Source: Gellertiella hungarica (GTDB lineage: Bacteria; Pseudomonadota; Alphaproteobacteria; Rhizobiales; Rhizobiaceae). From it: a DNA stretch of 64,000 nt. The first letter of the stretch is position 1; each line of letters opens with the position of its first letter. Made by a program: the position numbers and the translations under genes. Of this stretch, positions 29,854-40,809 are shown in pieces. The stretch spans positions 620,001 to 684,000 of the forward strand of contig NZ_JACIEZ010000001.1 of the NCBI RefSeq assembly GCF_014197145.1, written 5' to 3'. The notes below the pieces were generated by a model. It made no database searches, was not told where the DNA came from, and worked only from the letters and a program-made list of their open reading frames with translations.

Positions 29854-31041
29854 ATGACGCAAGCCTTTTTGAACCATTTGCGCAGCGAACTGGCCGGTTT
29901 GAAGGAAAACGGCCTCTACAAGAACGAGCGCGTGATCACCTCCAAGCAGGCCGGCGCGATCGATACGGCAGACGGGCGGCATGTGCTGAACTTCTGCGCA
30001 AACAATTATCTCGGCCTCGCCGACAATGCCGAAATTGCCGAAGCCGCAAAGAAGGCCCTCGACCGCTACGGCTACGGCATGGCCTCCGTGCGCTTCATCT
30101 GCGGCACGCAGGAGGAGCACAAGCAACTGGAGGCGCGGATCTCCCGCTTCCTGGGGCTCGAGGATACCATCCTTTATTCCTCCTGCTTCGATGCGAATGG
30201 CGGTCTCTTCGAGACGCTGCTCGGCGAGGAGGATGCGATCATTTCCGATGCGCTCAACCATGCCTCCATCATCGACGGCGTGCGTCTCTCCAAGGCAAAG
30301 CGCTTCCGCTACGCCAACAATGACATGGCGGCCCTCGAGGAAGAGCTGAAGAAGGCAGAAGGCAGCCGCTTCAAGCTGATTGCTACCGATGGCGTGTTCT
30401 CCATGGACGGCATCATCGCCAATCTTCAGGGCGTGTGCGATCTCGCGGAAAAGTATGGTGCGATGGTCATGGTGGACGACAGCCATGCGGTTGGCTTCGT
30501 CGGCAAGCACGGGCGCGGCTCTGCCGAATATTGCGGCGTGGAAGGACGGGTCGACATCATCACCGGCACGCTCGGCAAGGCGCTCGGCGGAGCGTCGGGT
30601 GGCTATACGTCGGGCAGGGCGGAGGTCATCGATTGGCTGCGCCAGCGCTCGCGCCCCTATCTCTTCTCCAACACGCTGGCGCCGGTCATCGCTGCCGCCT
30701 CGCTCAAGGTCTTCGACATCATCGATAACGGCGATGCGCTGCGCCAGCGGCTGCAGGCCAATGCCGAGCTGTTCCGCAGCGAGATGACGAAGCTCGGCTT
30801 CACGCTGGCGGGCGAGGGGCATCCCATCATTCCCGTCATGCTCGGCGATGCGAAGCTCGCGCAGGACTTTGCCGCACGGATGCTGGAAAAGGGTGTCTAT
30901 GTGGTCGGCTTCTTCTTCCCCGTGGTGCCGCGCGGCCAGGCCCGCATCCGCACCCAGATGTCGGCCGCCCATAGCCGCGCCGACGTGGAGAAGGCGATTT
31001 CCGTGTTTGCCGAGGTCGGCCGGGAGCTGGGTGTCATCTGA
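29854..31041 (+). CDS. kbl: Glycine C-acetyltransferase (2-amino-3-ketobutyrate CoA ligase)
   Basis: A 395-residue PLP enzyme of the alpha-oxoamine synthase family. With CoA it splits 2-amino-3-ketobutyrate, made by Tdh from threonine, into glycine and acetyl-CoA. The PLP lysine is Lys242 in [10 protein letters not shown]; other family segments are [10 protein letters not shown] and VDDSHAVGF. tdh follows after a repeat-bearing gap of 157 bases, so the two form the threonine-degradation unit. Confidence 0.96.
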   Translation: MTQAFLNHLRSELAGLKENGLYKNERVITSKQAGAIDTADGRHVLNFCANNYLGLADNAEIAEAAKKALDRYGYGMASVRFICGTQEEHKQLEARISRFLGLEDTILYSSCFDANGGLFETLLGEEDAIISDALNHASIIDGVRLSKAKRFRYANNDMAALEEELKKAEGSRFKLIATDGVFSMDGIIANLQGVCDLAEKYGAMVMVDDSHAVGFVGKHGRGSAEYCGVEGRVDIITGTLGKALGGASGGYTSGRAEVIDWLRQRSRPYLFSNTLAPVIAAASLKVFDIIDNGDALRQRLQANAELFRSEMTKLGFTLAGEGHPIIPVMLGDAKLAQDFAARMLEKGVYVVGFFFPVVPRGQARIRTQMSAAHSRADVEKAISVFAEVGRELGVI

Positions 31042-31052
31042 ACGGGGTGCGG

Positions 31053-31153
31053 AGGCCCCTCACCCCCTCTCGAACCCTCTCCCCGCTGGGGAGAGGAGGC
31101 GTGGGGCAGGCGGTTTCGGACCATTTCTTCTCCCCGGCGGGGAGAAGGTGGCG
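31053..31153. repeat. Intergenic palindromic repeat element between kbl and tdh
   Basis: Two C/G-rich hairpins lie side by side: CCTCTCCCC-N3-GGGGAGAGG (31076-31096) and CTTCTCCCC-N3-GGGGAGAAG (31127-31147). The second, with its flank, recurs in opposite orientation at 52440-52467. It resembles the short palindromic repeats scattered between genes in rhizobial genomes, and may affect mRNA stability between kbl and tdh. Confidence 0.75.
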
Positions 31154-31198
31154 GCACGCACGACCCGCCCTGTAGCAATTTCAAGAAGGATCAATCGC

Positions 31199-32239
<1,041 letters not shown>

Positions 32240-32606
32240 CCCGGCCGCCCGCAACGCCTGCATTCACCGCTGCGTGCCGCGGATCCGGAAGGGCCGGGCC
32301 GCTGCCCAGCGGAGGTGCGGACGGGGCGGGCAAAGCTTGCACGGCACCCCTTGTTTTTCCCTTTCCCGTTCCTAAATAAGCCTCGTGGAAAAGCCCGGCT
32401 GGCTGCCACGAAAGCCGATAATTGCGGGCTTCCGTCCGGATTTTTTTCGAATCCGGCAAAATAGCGTCGGAATCGCTTGACGGGGCCGAAATTTCTGGGA
32501 ATCACCATGACAAGCAGAATTGGTGGAACTGGCCGGGCTCGTCGAGGAATTATGACCGGGGAAACGGATTCGCATTTTTGTCCGGACCTTGGATCCGGGC
32601 TCGTGG
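32240..32606. other. Long gene-free region upstream of rpoD
   Basis: The gap between tdh and rpoD is 497 bases. It holds two imperfectly related dyads, CCGGATT-N7-AATCCGG (32436-32456) and CCGGA-N7-TCCGG (32582-32598), plus the CtrA-type site annotated separately. No clear -35/-10 pair or small gene was found. Confidence 0.45.
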
Positions 32607-32621
32607 TTAATCGTCGATTAA
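32607..32621. promoter_or_regulatory. CtrA-type site TTAA-N7-TTAA upstream of rpoD
   Basis: TTAATCGTCGATTAA is both a perfect 7-1-7 dyad and an exact TTAA-N7-TTAA, the core recognised by the alphaproteobacterial cell-cycle regulator CtrA. It lies 116 bases before the rpoD start codon. Binding is not shown. Confidence 0.5.
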
Positions 32622-32736
32622 AGGTCCTCCTTTTAGGTGGTGGATGGTGATTCGCGGCGGCGCGCCCGGCAGGGTGGCCGAGTCCGGCGGGGACTTTCGC
32701 GAATGAGGAATAAGGCGTCAGGGAAAGCGACTGAAA

Positions 32737-34791
32737 ATGGCAACCAAAGTCAAAGAAAACGAAGAAGCTGAAGTCGAACGCGATGGCGCGACGGACGGAC
32801 CGCTTCTCGACCTTTCCGACGACGCGGTCAAGAAAATGATCAAGGCCGCGAAGAAGCGCGGCTATGTGACCATGGACGAGCTGAACTCGGTTCTGCCTTC
32901 CGAAGAGGTGACCTCCGAGCAGATCGAAGACACCATGGCCATGCTGTCCGACATGGGCATCAACGTCGTCGAGGACGACGAGGTGGACGAAAACGCCGTT
33001 GCCGACGATGTCGACGACGAACCGGATGCCGATGGCGACGGTGGCGAAATCGTTGCCTCGACCGGTTCGGCGCTCGCCACCACCAAGCGCAAGGAACCCG
33101 CCGACCGTACCGACGATCCGGTGCGCATGTACCTGCGCGAGATGGGCTCGGTGGAGCTTCTGTCGCGCGAGGGCGAAATCGCCATTGCCAAGCGCATCGA
33201 AGCCGGCCGCGAGACGATGATCTCGGGCCTGTGCGAAAGCCCGCTCACCTTCCAGGCGCTGATCATCTGGCGTGACGAACTGAACGAAGGCACGACGCTG
33301 CTGCGCGAGATCATCGATCTCGAAACCACCTATTCCGGTCCCGAGGCCAAGGCTGCCCCGCAGTTCCAGAGCCCGGAGAAGATCGAGGCGGACCGCAAGG
33401 CTGCCGAGGAGAAGGAAAAGGCACGCCGCAGCCGTCAGCCGAATGGCGAAGACGACATCACCAATGTCGGCGGCGAAGGCCTGCCGGTGGAGGAAGAGGA
33501 AGAGGACGACGACGAGTCCAACCTGTCGCTGGCGGCGATGGAAGCGGAGCTTCGTCCGCAGGTCATGGAAACCCTCGACCTTATTGCCGAGACCTACAAG
33601 AAGCTGCGCAAGCTGCAGGACCAGCAGGTGGAGGCGCGTCTCGCCGCCACCGGCGCGCTGTCCTCCACGCAGGAGCGCCGCCTGAAGGAGCTCAAGGATC
33701 AGCTGATCACGGCCGTCAAGTCGCTGTCGCTCAACCAGAACCGCATCGACAGCCTCGTCGAGCAGCTCTACGACATCTCCAAGCGCCTGATGCAGAACGA
33801 AGGCCGCCTGCTGCGCCTCGCCGAAAGCTATGGCGTGAAGCGGGAGAGCTTCCTCGAGCAGTATCAGGGCGCAGAGCTCGACCCGAACTGGATGAAGTCC
33901 ATTGCCAACCTCGCCGCCCGGGGCTGGAAGGAATTCGCCAAGGCGGAAAACAACACGATCCGCGAGATCCGCCAGGAGATCCAGAACCTTGCGACCGAAA
34001 CCGGCATTTCCATCGCCGAGTTCCGCCGCATCGTTTCCATGGTGCAGAAGGGCGAGCGCGAGGCGCGCATCGCGAAGAAGGAGATGGTGGAAGCCAACCT
34101 CCGTCTCGTGATCTCGATCGCCAAGAAATACACGAACCGCGGCCTGCAGTTCCTCGACCTGATCCAGGAAGGCAACATCGGCCTGATGAAGGCGGTGGAC
34201 AAGTTCGAGTATCGCCGCGGCTACAAGTTCTCCACCTATGCGACATGGTGGATCCGGCAGGCGATCACCCGTTCGATCGCCGACCAGGCCCGCACGATCC
34301 GCATTCCCGTGCACATGATCGAGACGATCAACAAGATCGTCCGCACCTCGCGCCAGATGCTGCACGAGATCGGCCGCGAGCCGACCCCGGAGGAACTGGC
34401 CGAAAAGCTTGCCATGCCGCTGGAAAAGGTGCGCAAGGTGCTGAAGATCGCCAAGGAGCCGATCTCGCTCGAAACCCCCGTGGGCGACGAGGAAGACAGC
34501 CATCTCGGCGATTTCATCGAGGACAAGAACGCGCTTCTGCCCATCGATGCCGCGATTCAGGCGAACCTGCGCGAGACGACCACCCGCGTTCTTGCCTCGC
34601 TTACCCCCCGCGAGGAGCGCGTTCTGCGCATGCGCTTCGGCATCGGCATGAACACGGACCACACGCTGGAAGAAGTCGGCCAGCAGTTCTCGGTTACCCG
34701 CGAGCGCATCCGCCAGATCGAGGCAAAGGCGCTGCGCAAGCTGAAGCACCCGAGCCGTTCGCGCAAGCTCCGGAGCTTCCTGGACAGCTGA
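32737..34791 (+). CDS. rpoD: RNA polymerase primary sigma factor (sigma-70)
   Basis: A 684-residue housekeeping sigma factor. Region 1.1 is at the N-terminus; region 1.2 is at [11 protein letters not shown]; a long acidic non-conserved insert ([14 protein letters not shown]) follows. Regions 2.1-2.4 contain the -10 recognition block [15 protein letters not shown], and region 4.2 the -35 helix [20 protein letters not shown]. The start follows AGGGAAAG at a usable distance. Terminated by a strong hairpin 27 bases after the stop. dnaG lies upstream but is separated by other genes. Confidence 0.97.
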   Translation: MATKVKENEEAEVERDGATDGPLLDLSDDAVKKMIKAAKKRGYVTMDELNSVLPSEEVTSEQIEDTMAMLSDMGINVVEDDEVDENAVADDVDDEPDADGDGGEIVASTGSALATTKRKEPADRTDDPVRMYLREMGSVELLSREGEIAIAKRIEAGRETMISGLCESPLTFQALIIWRDELNEGTTLLREIIDLETTYSGPEAKAAPQFQSPEKIEADRKAAEEKEKARRSRQPNGEDDITNVGGEGLPVEEEEEDDDESNLSLAAMEAELRPQVMETLDLIAETYKKLRKLQDQQVEARLAATGALSSTQERRLKELKDQLITAVKSLSLNQNRIDSLVEQLYDISKRLMQNEGRLLRLAESYGVKRESFLEQYQGAELDPNWMKSIANLAARGWKEFAKAENNTIREIRQEIQNLATETGISIAEFRRIVSMVQKGEREARIAKKEMVEANLRLVISIAKKYTNRGLQFLDLIQEGNIGLMKAVDKFEYRRGYKFSTYATWWIRQAITRSIADQARTIRIPVHMIETINKIVRTSRQMLHEIGREPTPEELAEKLAMPLEKVRKVLKIAKEPISLETPVGDEEDSHLGDFIEDKNALLPIDAAIQANLRETTTRVLASLTPREERVLRMRFGIGMNTDHTLEEVGQQFSVTRERIRQIEAKALRKLKHPSRSRKLRSFLDS

Positions 34792-34818
34792 TCCAGCTCC
34801 GGTCTGCCGCTCTCACTG

Positions 34819-34846
34819 ACGCCACGGCGCCCCGCCGTGGCGTTTT
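34819..34846 (+). terminator. Intrinsic terminator of rpoD
   Basis: ACGCCACGGCG and CGCCGTGGCGT form an 11-bp perfect stem with a CCC loop, followed by TTTT. Confidence 0.9.
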
Positions 34847-35111
34847 GCGTTCAGGGCCCCCAATTTTCACGTAGGCCGTAGCGCCCTGCCGCAGGCTTCG
34901 CCTCCGCTATGCCTTCTTCTCTCCGAAAAATGGACCGCTTCGTCTGCGAATGGGACCGAAAGGCGGTTTCGCGCGTTATAGCGAGCGACGGGGAGGCGGC
35001 AGTTTCCTTAACCTTTGATGAACACCAGGTTCCGGTTCCGTTCAGTCGGGCTGACCTAAGGTGGAAACATTCCAATCCGGGGCAGATGCCCCGCCAGGAC
35101 GGAGAAGAACG
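34847..35111. other. Gene-free stretch between rpoD and a small secreted protein
   Basis: About 265 bases with no gene that I can support. An open frame from 34909 to 35115 has no ribosome site and uses atypical codons. The region should contain the promoter of the following gene. Confidence 0.35.
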
Positions 35112-35462
35112 ATGAAAAAGCTTTTTGCCCGTATGGGACTTGCAACCTTGATTGCAGGGGCGACCCTTGCCGGACTGGCCCCCGCAGCTGCGCAGGCGGA
35201 CGATTTCGGTATCGAATTCCGCTTTGGCGGCGATGACGGTTACAATCGCGAATACCGCCATCACCGCTGGAACAACCGTTACGAAGGCCGTCGTGGCTGC
35301 CGGCCGGACCGGGCGCTGGAGATCGCCCGCTACGAAGGCCTGCGTCGGGCCCATATCAGCCGCGTTACCCCGCGCGTCGTGGTGGTGAAGGGCCGTGGCC
35401 CCTATGGTTGGGAGCGGATCGTGTTTGCGAATGTCCGCGGTTGCCCGATTGTCGACCGCTAA
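35112..35462 (+). CDS. Small secreted protein of unknown function
   Basis: A 116-residue protein with a clear signal peptide (MKKLFARMGLATLIAGATLA, cleavage after AAAQA near residue 29). The mature part begins acidic, then has a His/Arg/Tyr/Asn-rich run (YNREYRHHRWNNRYEGRR) and a C-terminal strand-rich part, RVTPRVVVVKGRGPYGWERI. Two Cys (CRPDRA and GCPIVDR) may form a disulfide. Similar small basic exported proteins are common in rhizobia, without known role. The start at 35112 has GGAGAAG upstream. A terminator follows. Confidence 0.85.
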   Translation: MKKLFARMGLATLIAGATLAGLAPAAAQADDFGIEFRFGGDDGYNREYRHHRWNNRYEGRRGCRPDRALEIARYEGLRRAHISRVTPRVVVVKGRGPYGWERIVFANVRGCPIVDR

Positions 35463-35488
35463 GGATCGGACGACAGCGCAAGACAAAG

Positions 35489-35514
35489 AAAGCCCGCGGC
35501 GACGCGGGCTTTTT
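35489..35514 (+). terminator. Terminator of the small secreted protein gene
   Basis: AAAGCCCGCG and CGCGGGCTTT form a perfect stem with a four-base loop, followed by further T. Confidence 0.9.
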
Positions 35515-35574
35515 CGTGTGCGCTGGGGCAGGTGGTTGCCGGGGCTGAGTGGCCCCGGCGTTGCCCTGCGGCTT

Positions 35575-36315
35575 TTACTGCTTGATCGCGAAAGTCACGT
35601 TGACGGTGACGTTATAGGCGTTCTCGCCGGGGGCCATCGGCACCATGCGGTCGCCTGCGGCCTCCTTGGGGGCGGCCATCATGGCTATGGGCATGGGCAT
35701 CGGATTGGAGACGGATTCGGAAATGTCGACGAGACGGCCGATCTCCACCCCGGCAGCCGCGGTCAGTTCGCGTGCCTTTGCGATTGCATCCTTCATCGCC
35801 TTCTCGCGGGCTTCCTTCATCACCGCGTCGGTGTTCTCGTTGACGAAGCGGATATCGCCGCCCTGATTGATCCCGAGGGTGACCGACTTGTCGATGAGCG
35901 CACCGGCCTTGGAAATGTCGCGCAGCCTGACGGTAAGGGAATTGGTCGTCTGGTAGCCGACGAGTTCCGGGGGCTTCTGGCTTCCGTCGCTGTTCTGGCT
36001 GTAGTTATAGACGGGCTGGATGGTGAAGCCCGAGGTCTGCAGGTCCCGGTTTTCGATACCATCCGCCTTGAGCGCCTCGAGCACGGCGGTCATCGCCTTG
36101 TTATTGGCGTCGAGCGACTCGCGCGCGGTTTTCTCCTGCTTCGTGACCGAAAGCGTCACGACTGCCATGTCGGGCGTTGCCCGTGCCTCTCCATTGCCGG
36201 AAACGGTGATGGTGGCCTCGCGGGGGGCATTGTCGTCGGCGAGCGCTGCGGATGCAGCAAGGCAGGCGCCGGCGGCAAGAGCCAGGGCGAGGGGACGGGC
36301 GTTCAGAAATCCCAT
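35575..36315 (-). CDS. Periplasmic SIMPL-domain protein (DUF541)
   Basis: A 246-residue exported protein. The signal peptide ends at about residue 26 (LAASAALADD). The SIMPL pattern is evident: ATITVSGNGEARATPDMA, then KTARESLDANNKAMTAVLEAL, and QTSGFTIQPVYNY. Proteins of this group form large ring-like periplasmic assemblies and have been linked to oxidative-stress defence, but the molecular role is unknown. A long Ala/Lys helix (MKEAREKAMKDAIAKARELT) precedes the Met/Pro-rich segment NPMPMPIAMMA. The start has GAGGA upstream. Convergent with the small secreted protein gene. Confidence 0.9.
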   Translation of the reverse strand: MGFLNARPLALALAAGACLAASAALADDNAPREATITVSGNGEARATPDMAVVTLSVTKQEKTARESLDANNKAMTAVLEALKADGIENRDLQTSGFTIQPVYNYSQNSDGSQKPPELVGYQTTNSLTVRLRDISKAGALIDKSVTLGINQGGDIRFVNENTDAVMKEAREKAMKDAIAKARELTAAAGVEIGRLVDISESVSNPMPMPIAMMAAPKEAAGDRMVPMAPGENAYNVTVNVTFAIKQ

Positions 36316-36545
36316 GGCGGATCCTCATGTGGTGCCCGCCTGCATTGGCAATCATCGCCGTGGCCAGAGCGGGCCGGTTGGGGGAAGGGCGGGCAAGCGT
36401 ATCGAAACGTTCATCCCGCCACTGGACACGACTGTTGCGCGAGATTGTGAAGCGATTACGGCAGTCTCTTGCCGCTCGATGGAAATTCCGCTAGACGGGA
36501 CCGGCCCGCCGGAGACCATTGCGGCGTGCGAGGGCATATGCCCGA

Positions 36546-36621
36546 GGGCCTGTAGCTCAATGGTTAGAGCCGGCGGCTCATAACCGCTTGGTTGGGGGTT
36601 CGAGTCCCTCCGGGCCCACCA
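36546..36621 (+). tRNA. tRNA with CAU anticodon, probably tRNA-Ile2 (lysidine type)
   Basis: A 76-nt cloverleaf with encoded CCA. The acceptor stem GGGCCTG pairs with CGGGCCC (one G-T), the D stem is GCTC/GAGC, the anticodon stem GGCGG/CCGCT encloses CAT at 36579-36581, and the T loop is TTCGAGT. The anticodon arm and following CTTGG resemble E. coli tRNA-Ile(CAU), whose C34 becomes lysidine, more than elongator tRNA-Met. The elongator Met identity remains a possibility. Confidence 0.9.
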
Positions 36622-36812
36622 GTTCTTTCATGCAACTCTCAGGTTGTTGCTCCGCGCCGTTTTCTCCCGCCGGGGGCTCCAAACCCGTCGACCTGCGGCA
36701 ATCGGAGGGGCAATGGCGGTCTTTCTCACACGGCTGCGCTTCTCCGGCTCTTTCCCCGCTGCTGCGCCGTGCCTATATGCGTGAATGAAATCAGGGCAGG
36801 AAAGGGCAGGTC

Positions 36813-38300
36813 ATGGCAGGGGTCGCAGATCAGGCGTTTCGGTTTGACAATTCCTATGCGCGGCTGCCCCGGCGGTTTTATGCGGAGACCCAGCCTTCGC
36901 CCGCATCCGGGCCGCGTCTGGTGGCATTGAACACCGCGCTGGCCAGGGAGATGGGGCTCGCGCTCGAGACCATGCCGGCCGAAGACCTCGCCGCCATCTT
37001 TTCCGGCAATCGTCTTCCGGAGGGCGCGCTGCCGATTGCGACGGCCTATGCGGGCCATCAGTTCGGCGGCTTTTCCCCGCAGCTCGGCGACGGGCGGGCG
37101 GTGCTTCTCGGCGAGGTGGTGACGCCCGATGGACGACGGCTGGACATCCAGCTGAAAGGGGCGGGCCGCACGGTGTTTTCGAGGGGCGGGGACGGGCGCG
37201 CCGCCCTCGGTCCCGTCCTGCGGGAATTCCTCGTCTCGGAAGCCATGCACGCACTCGGCATTCCCACGACACGGGCGCTCGCCGCCACCACCACGGGCGA
37301 TCCGGTCTACCGCGAGACGGTGCTGCAGGGTGCGGTCCTCGCGCGCGTTGCCTCCAGCCACATCCGCATCGGCACCTTCCAGTATTTCGCTGCCCGACAG
37401 GATCACGAAGCGCTCCGGCTGCTGGTGGATCATGCCCTGGAGCGGCATTATCCCGAGAGGGTCGATGCCGAAAACCGGGCTCTTGCGCTGTTCGAAGGGG
37501 TGATCGCCCGGCAGGCGGCCCTTGTCGCGGAGTGGATGCGCGTGGGCTTCGTGCACGGGGTGATGAACACCGACAACATGTCGATTTCGGGCGAAACCAT
37601 CGATTACGGTCCCTGCGCCTTCATCGATGCCTACGATCCCGCCGCGCGCTTTTCCTCCATCGATACCGGCAGCCGCTATGCCTTTGCCAATCAGGGTGCG
37701 GTTGCGGAATGGAACCTCGCGCGGCTCGCCGAAGCGCTGCTGCCGATCCTCGATGCGGATGAAAACCGCGCGGTGGAGATTGCGACGACGGCGCTGCGGA
37801 CCTTCTCGCCGCAGTTTTCGCAGCACATGCTTGCGGCGATGCGGGCAAAGCTCGGCCTGCTGGCATCCGAGGACGAGGATGCGGCTCTGATCCGCGATTT
37901 CCTCCGGGCCATGCACCAGGGGTCGGCCGATTTCACGCTCACGTTCCGGGCGCTCGGCAGGGCGGTGCGCGAGGGCCACGGCTTTGCCGAGGTCGAGGCC
38001 CTGTTTGCCGATGCGACCGGCTTGCGGGATTGGCTGCCCCGTTACGAGGCGCGCCTTTCGCGGGAAGAAGCCACGGCTGCAGCGCGTGCGGAGCGGATGG
38101 ATCGGGCAAACCCGCTCTACATTCCGCGCAACCATCAGGTGGAAACCGCGCTCGCAGCGGCTGCCGAAGGCAGCTTCGACGTGTTCAACGACCTGCGGGA
38201 CCTGCTCAGGCATCCCTATGAGGAGCAGCCGGGCAGGGAAGCCTATGCCGCGCCTCCACCCTCGGACTTCGGGAACTACCGCACCTTCTGCGGCACCTGA
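36813..38300 (+). CDS. selO: Protein adenylyltransferase SelO
   Basis: A 495-residue pseudokinase-fold enzyme that transfers AMP to Ser, Thr and Tyr of target proteins. Typical segments are YAGHQFGGFSPQLGDGRA near residue 70, the ATP-site LQLKG-like DIQLKGAGRTVFSRGGDGR, and MNTDNMSISGETIDYGPC, which carries the metal-binding Asn and Asp. The C-terminus ends RTFCGT; the Cys near the end corresponds to the one that is selenocysteine in animals and takes part in redox control in bacteria. The gene lies 190 bases after the tRNA and is followed by a UPF0303 gene on the same strand. Confidence 0.95.
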   Translation: MAGVADQAFRFDNSYARLPRRFYAETQPSPASGPRLVALNTALAREMGLALETMPAEDLAAIFSGNRLPEGALPIATAYAGHQFGGFSPQLGDGRAVLLGEVVTPDGRRLDIQLKGAGRTVFSRGGDGRAALGPVLREFLVSEAMHALGIPTTRALAATTTGDPVYRETVLQGAVLARVASSHIRIGTFQYFAARQDHEALRLLVDHALERHYPERVDAENRALALFEGVIARQAALVAEWMRVGFVHGVMNTDNMSISGETIDYGPCAFIDAYDPAARFSSIDTGSRYAFANQGAVAEWNLARLAEALLPILDADENRAVEIATTALRTFSPQFSQHMLAAMRAKLGLLASEDEDAALIRDFLRAMHQGSADFTLTFRALGRAVREGHGFAEVEALFADATGLRDWLPRYEARLSREEATAAARAERMDRANPLYIPRNHQVETALAAAAEGSFDVFNDLRDLLRHPYEEQPGREAYAAPPPSDFGNYRTFCGT

Positions 38301-38402
38301 GGGGATCGGCGCCTGCCGTCACTTTCCACGGCAAATTACGCTTCGGCCCTTTTCCTCGCCGTCCCGCTCGGCCATTCTGGCCGGGACCAAGGGAGGGCAG
38401 GC

Positions 38403-38900
38403 ATGACCATCGACAAGGATCTCGATTGCATCCAGCGCCAGGAGCAGGCGCTGCAATTCGATCACTTCAATCTCGAAACCGCCTGGCAGGTGGGCTCGCT
38501 GATCCATCAGATGGCGGCCAGCCGTCGGCTGGGCGTGGTGATCGACATCACCCTGCATTCCATGCCCGCCTTCTACGCCGCCTTGCCCGGCACGACGGCG
38601 GACAACGCCAACTGGGTGCGGCGCAAGCGCAACCTCGTTCTCCGCTTCCTGCGCAGCAGCTACGCGGTGGGGCTGCAGCTGCAGCGCCAGGGCGTGACGG
38701 TGGAGCAGAAATGGGGGCTTTCGCCCGCCGATTTCGCGCCCCATGGCGGCAGTTTCCCGATCCATGTGCGCAATACCGGCGTCATCGGCGCAATCACCGT
38801 ATCAGGCCTTCCCCAGCGCGAGGACCACGCGCTCGTCGTGGAGGCGCTCGCCATCTTCCTCAAGCAGGACCCCATCGATCTGAAACTGCCCGATCAGTGA
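38403..38900 (+). CDS. UPF0303/GlcG-HbpS-like protein
   Basis: A 165-residue cytoplasmic protein of the heme-degrading-domain-like DUF336 fold. It opens with the family helix QALQFDHFNLETAWQVG and contains VVIDITLHSMPAFYAALPGT and HGGSFPIHVRNTGVIG. Some relatives bind heme; no direct evidence is available here. The start at 38403 has GGAGGG at good spacing. The gene lies 102 bases after selO and could share its transcript. Confidence 0.88.
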   Translation: MTIDKDLDCIQRQEQALQFDHFNLETAWQVGSLIHQMAASRRLGVVIDITLHSMPAFYAALPGTTADNANWVRRKRNLVLRFLRSSYAVGLQLQRQGVTVEQKWGLSPADFAPHGGSFPIHVRNTGVIGAITVSGLPQREDHALVVEALAIFLKQDPIDLKLPDQ

Positions 38901-38922
38901 CCGGGCAGCGTTCTCCGCCCCG

Positions 38923-40164
38923 TCAGAGACGGTTTGCCTCGATGATCATCTTCGTCAGGCTGCCTTCCGAAGGATAAAGCGGAATGAGGCAGGCCTGCAG
39001 GGCATGATAGATGTCCGCCTTGCCGGTGAAGAGCGTGTATTCCGGCTTGAGATCCTCGCTGAGCTGCTCATGCCAGCCGCCATTCTCGCGGTCGATGAAG
39101 GAGGCGGCGATGCGGTTCCAGATGCGGCGGTAGCTCTGTTCGTGGAAGTCGCTCGGGAAATGGGCGTTGAGGAAGGCCGCGGCGCCTGCGCCTTCACAGA
39201 GCGGCCACCAGAGCTTGGCGGTGCGGGAGGGTCGGTTCTCCCAGTCCAGCGTGTAGTAGAAGCCGCCATGCTCCCGGTCCCAGCCGAGCGACATGGCCTG
39301 GAAGAACAGGGCGCGTGCGGCTTCCGTCATCCAGTCGCGATCCTTGCCGGTCAGCGCCCAGAGCTGCAGGATGAGCCGTGCCCATTCCAGCGAGTGGCCG
39401 GGTGTGGTGCCGGAGGGGCGGAACATCTCGTGTCCGCTATAGGCCTCGTCGAGCTGCCAGTCTTCGGTGAAGTGTTCCGGAAGGCGATAGCCGCAGGCCT
39501 GGGCATGGCAGCGGATGATCAGCTCGGCGATGCGCTCCGCCTTGTGGAGGTAGTCGCGCTCGCCGGTCGCCTCATAGGCGGCCATCAGCGCTTCCGTCAG
39601 ATGCATGTTGGAGTTCTGGCCGCGATAGGGGCCGATGGGGGACCAGTCGGTCCTGAACTCCTCGGCAATCGCGCCGTGTCCGTCTTCCCAGAAACGGGTG
39701 TTGAGGATTTCGGTCACGTCCGCCAGCATGGAGAAGGCAAGCGGATGCCCGACAAGGCTGGCCGAGGATGCCGCAAGCAGGACGAAGGCGTGGCCGTAGC
39801 CCTGCTTGGTCGTGTCGGCGGGACCATCGTCGCGGATCGCCCAATGATAACCGCCGGCATCCGGGTCCCTGTGCCTGTTCCAGATGGTCTGCATGCCGTG
39901 ATCGATCATGTCCTCGAGCCCGGGGCGGCCCATGAGATCGCCGATGACGGCGCAATGCACCATGCGCGCGCTCATGTGCACGCCACACGCGGCAGAGGGG
40001 TCGACCTTCACCGCACCCTTCGCATCGCATTCGCGAAATCCGCCGGCGGGGTTGATGGTGCGCGGTCCGAAAAAGGTGAAGAGCCGCTCGGCCTCGTTGA
40101 GCAGCCAGGTGCGATGAACCGGGCGCCGGGCCCAGGGCAGGGTGTCGGTGATTGCGTCTGACAT
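38923..40164 (-). CDS. AGE-family sugar epimerase/isomerase
   Basis: A 413-residue (alpha/alpha)6-barrel protein of the N-acylglucosamine 2-epimerase superfamily. Conserved features are RMVHCAVIGDLMGRPG, GYGHAFVLLA, RGQNSNMHLTEALMAAYE and PGHSLEWARL, including the catalytic His pairs. Closest by pattern to bacterial mannose isomerases (AlgE/YihS-like), which interconvert mannose and fructose, but the sugar cannot be fixed from sequence. The start has GAGGAGGAG upstream. It is divergent from the ACT-domain gene, a single-gene unit. Confidence 0.88.
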   Translation of the reverse strand: MSDAITDTLPWARRPVHRTWLLNEAERLFTFFGPRTINPAGGFRECDAKGAVKVDPSAACGVHMSARMVHCAVIGDLMGRPGLEDMIDHGMQTIWNRHRDPDAGGYHWAIRDDGPADTTKQGYGHAFVLLAASSASLVGHPLAFSMLADVTEILNTRFWEDGHGAIAEEFRTDWSPIGPYRGQNSNMHLTEALMAAYEATGERDYLHKAERIAELIIRCHAQACGYRLPEHFTEDWQLDEAYSGHEMFRPSGTTPGHSLEWARLILQLWALTGKDRDWMTEAARALFFQAMSLGWDREHGGFYYTLDWENRPSRTAKLWWPLCEGAGAAAFLNAHFPSDFHEQSYRRIWNRIAASFIDRENGGWHEQLSEDLKPEYTLFTGKADIYHALQACLIPLYPSEGSLTKMIIEANRL

Positions 40165-40365
40165 CGTGGCTCCTCCTCGAACGGAACGGTTTTAATCGAT
40201 TGGCGCCGGGCTTTGAAGCGCGATATCGTTCCGCACGGTTCCGCTTCACAGTTTGATTCATGCGCTTGGCAAAGACGGTGTAAAGGCGAAGCAAACCATT
40301 TGAAAAAATTCGGATTTCGGGTGGACGGACAGTCGGACCGAAAGGCAGCCGGCGGGGAGGCGGAG

Positions 40366-40809
40366 ATGACGGGAGAATCCAATCTTTCGAGTCTTTTGAA
40401 GGGGATGGAGCCTGTTCTTCAGAAGGAGATTCTGGTCTTTGCCACCGTTCCTGAAGAGCGAGAGGCCCTGCTTCCCCAAAGGCTCTCCGTTGTGGGGCAA
40501 TTCCGCGAGGCGGAGGGGCTGACCCTGATCCTCCCGCAGAGCGAGGCGCGGGATGCCGGCCTCGCCTGTTCCGGACCGATGCGCCAGATCACGCTGACCA
40601 TCCATTCCTCGCTGGAAGCCATTGGCCTGACGGCCGCCTTCTCAGCGGCGCTGACCCGCGAAGGCATCAGCGCCAATGTGGTCGCAGGCTTTTATCACGA
40701 CCACATCTTCGTGCCGGAAAAGGATGCGGAGCGAGCCATGGCGGCGCTTCTCGCCCTTGCCGCGCAGGGCGGGCAGGCCGCTCCGCCAACCCGGGCACCA
40801 TCTACATGA
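40366..40809 (+). CDS. ACT-domain protein
   Basis: A 147-residue small regulatory-type protein made of two ACT-like halves; the second has ITLTIHSSLEAIGLTAAFSA and GISANVVAGFYHDHIFVP, the usual amino-acid-binding pattern. The start at 40366 is chosen for GGAGG upstream. It overlaps the convergent hydrolase gene by 8 bases. The ligand is unknown, and no enzyme domain is attached. Confidence 0.82.
   Translation: MTGESNLSSLLKGMEPVLQKEILVFATVPEEREALLPQRLSVVGQFREAEGLTLILPQSEARDAGLACSGPMRQITLTIHSSLEAIGLTAAFSAALTREGISANVVAGFYHDHIFVPEKDAERAMAALLALAAQGGQAAPPTRAPST

Noticed and set aside
32476-32510. CTTGAC box as a heat-shock (RpoH) promoter of rpoD
   Set aside because: The -35-like CTTGAC is there but no matching -10 element lies at the required spacing.
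36546-36812. Possible integration site at the tRNA gene
   Set aside because: No repeat of the tRNA 3' end, no integrase and no mobile genes were found downstream; selO follows directly.
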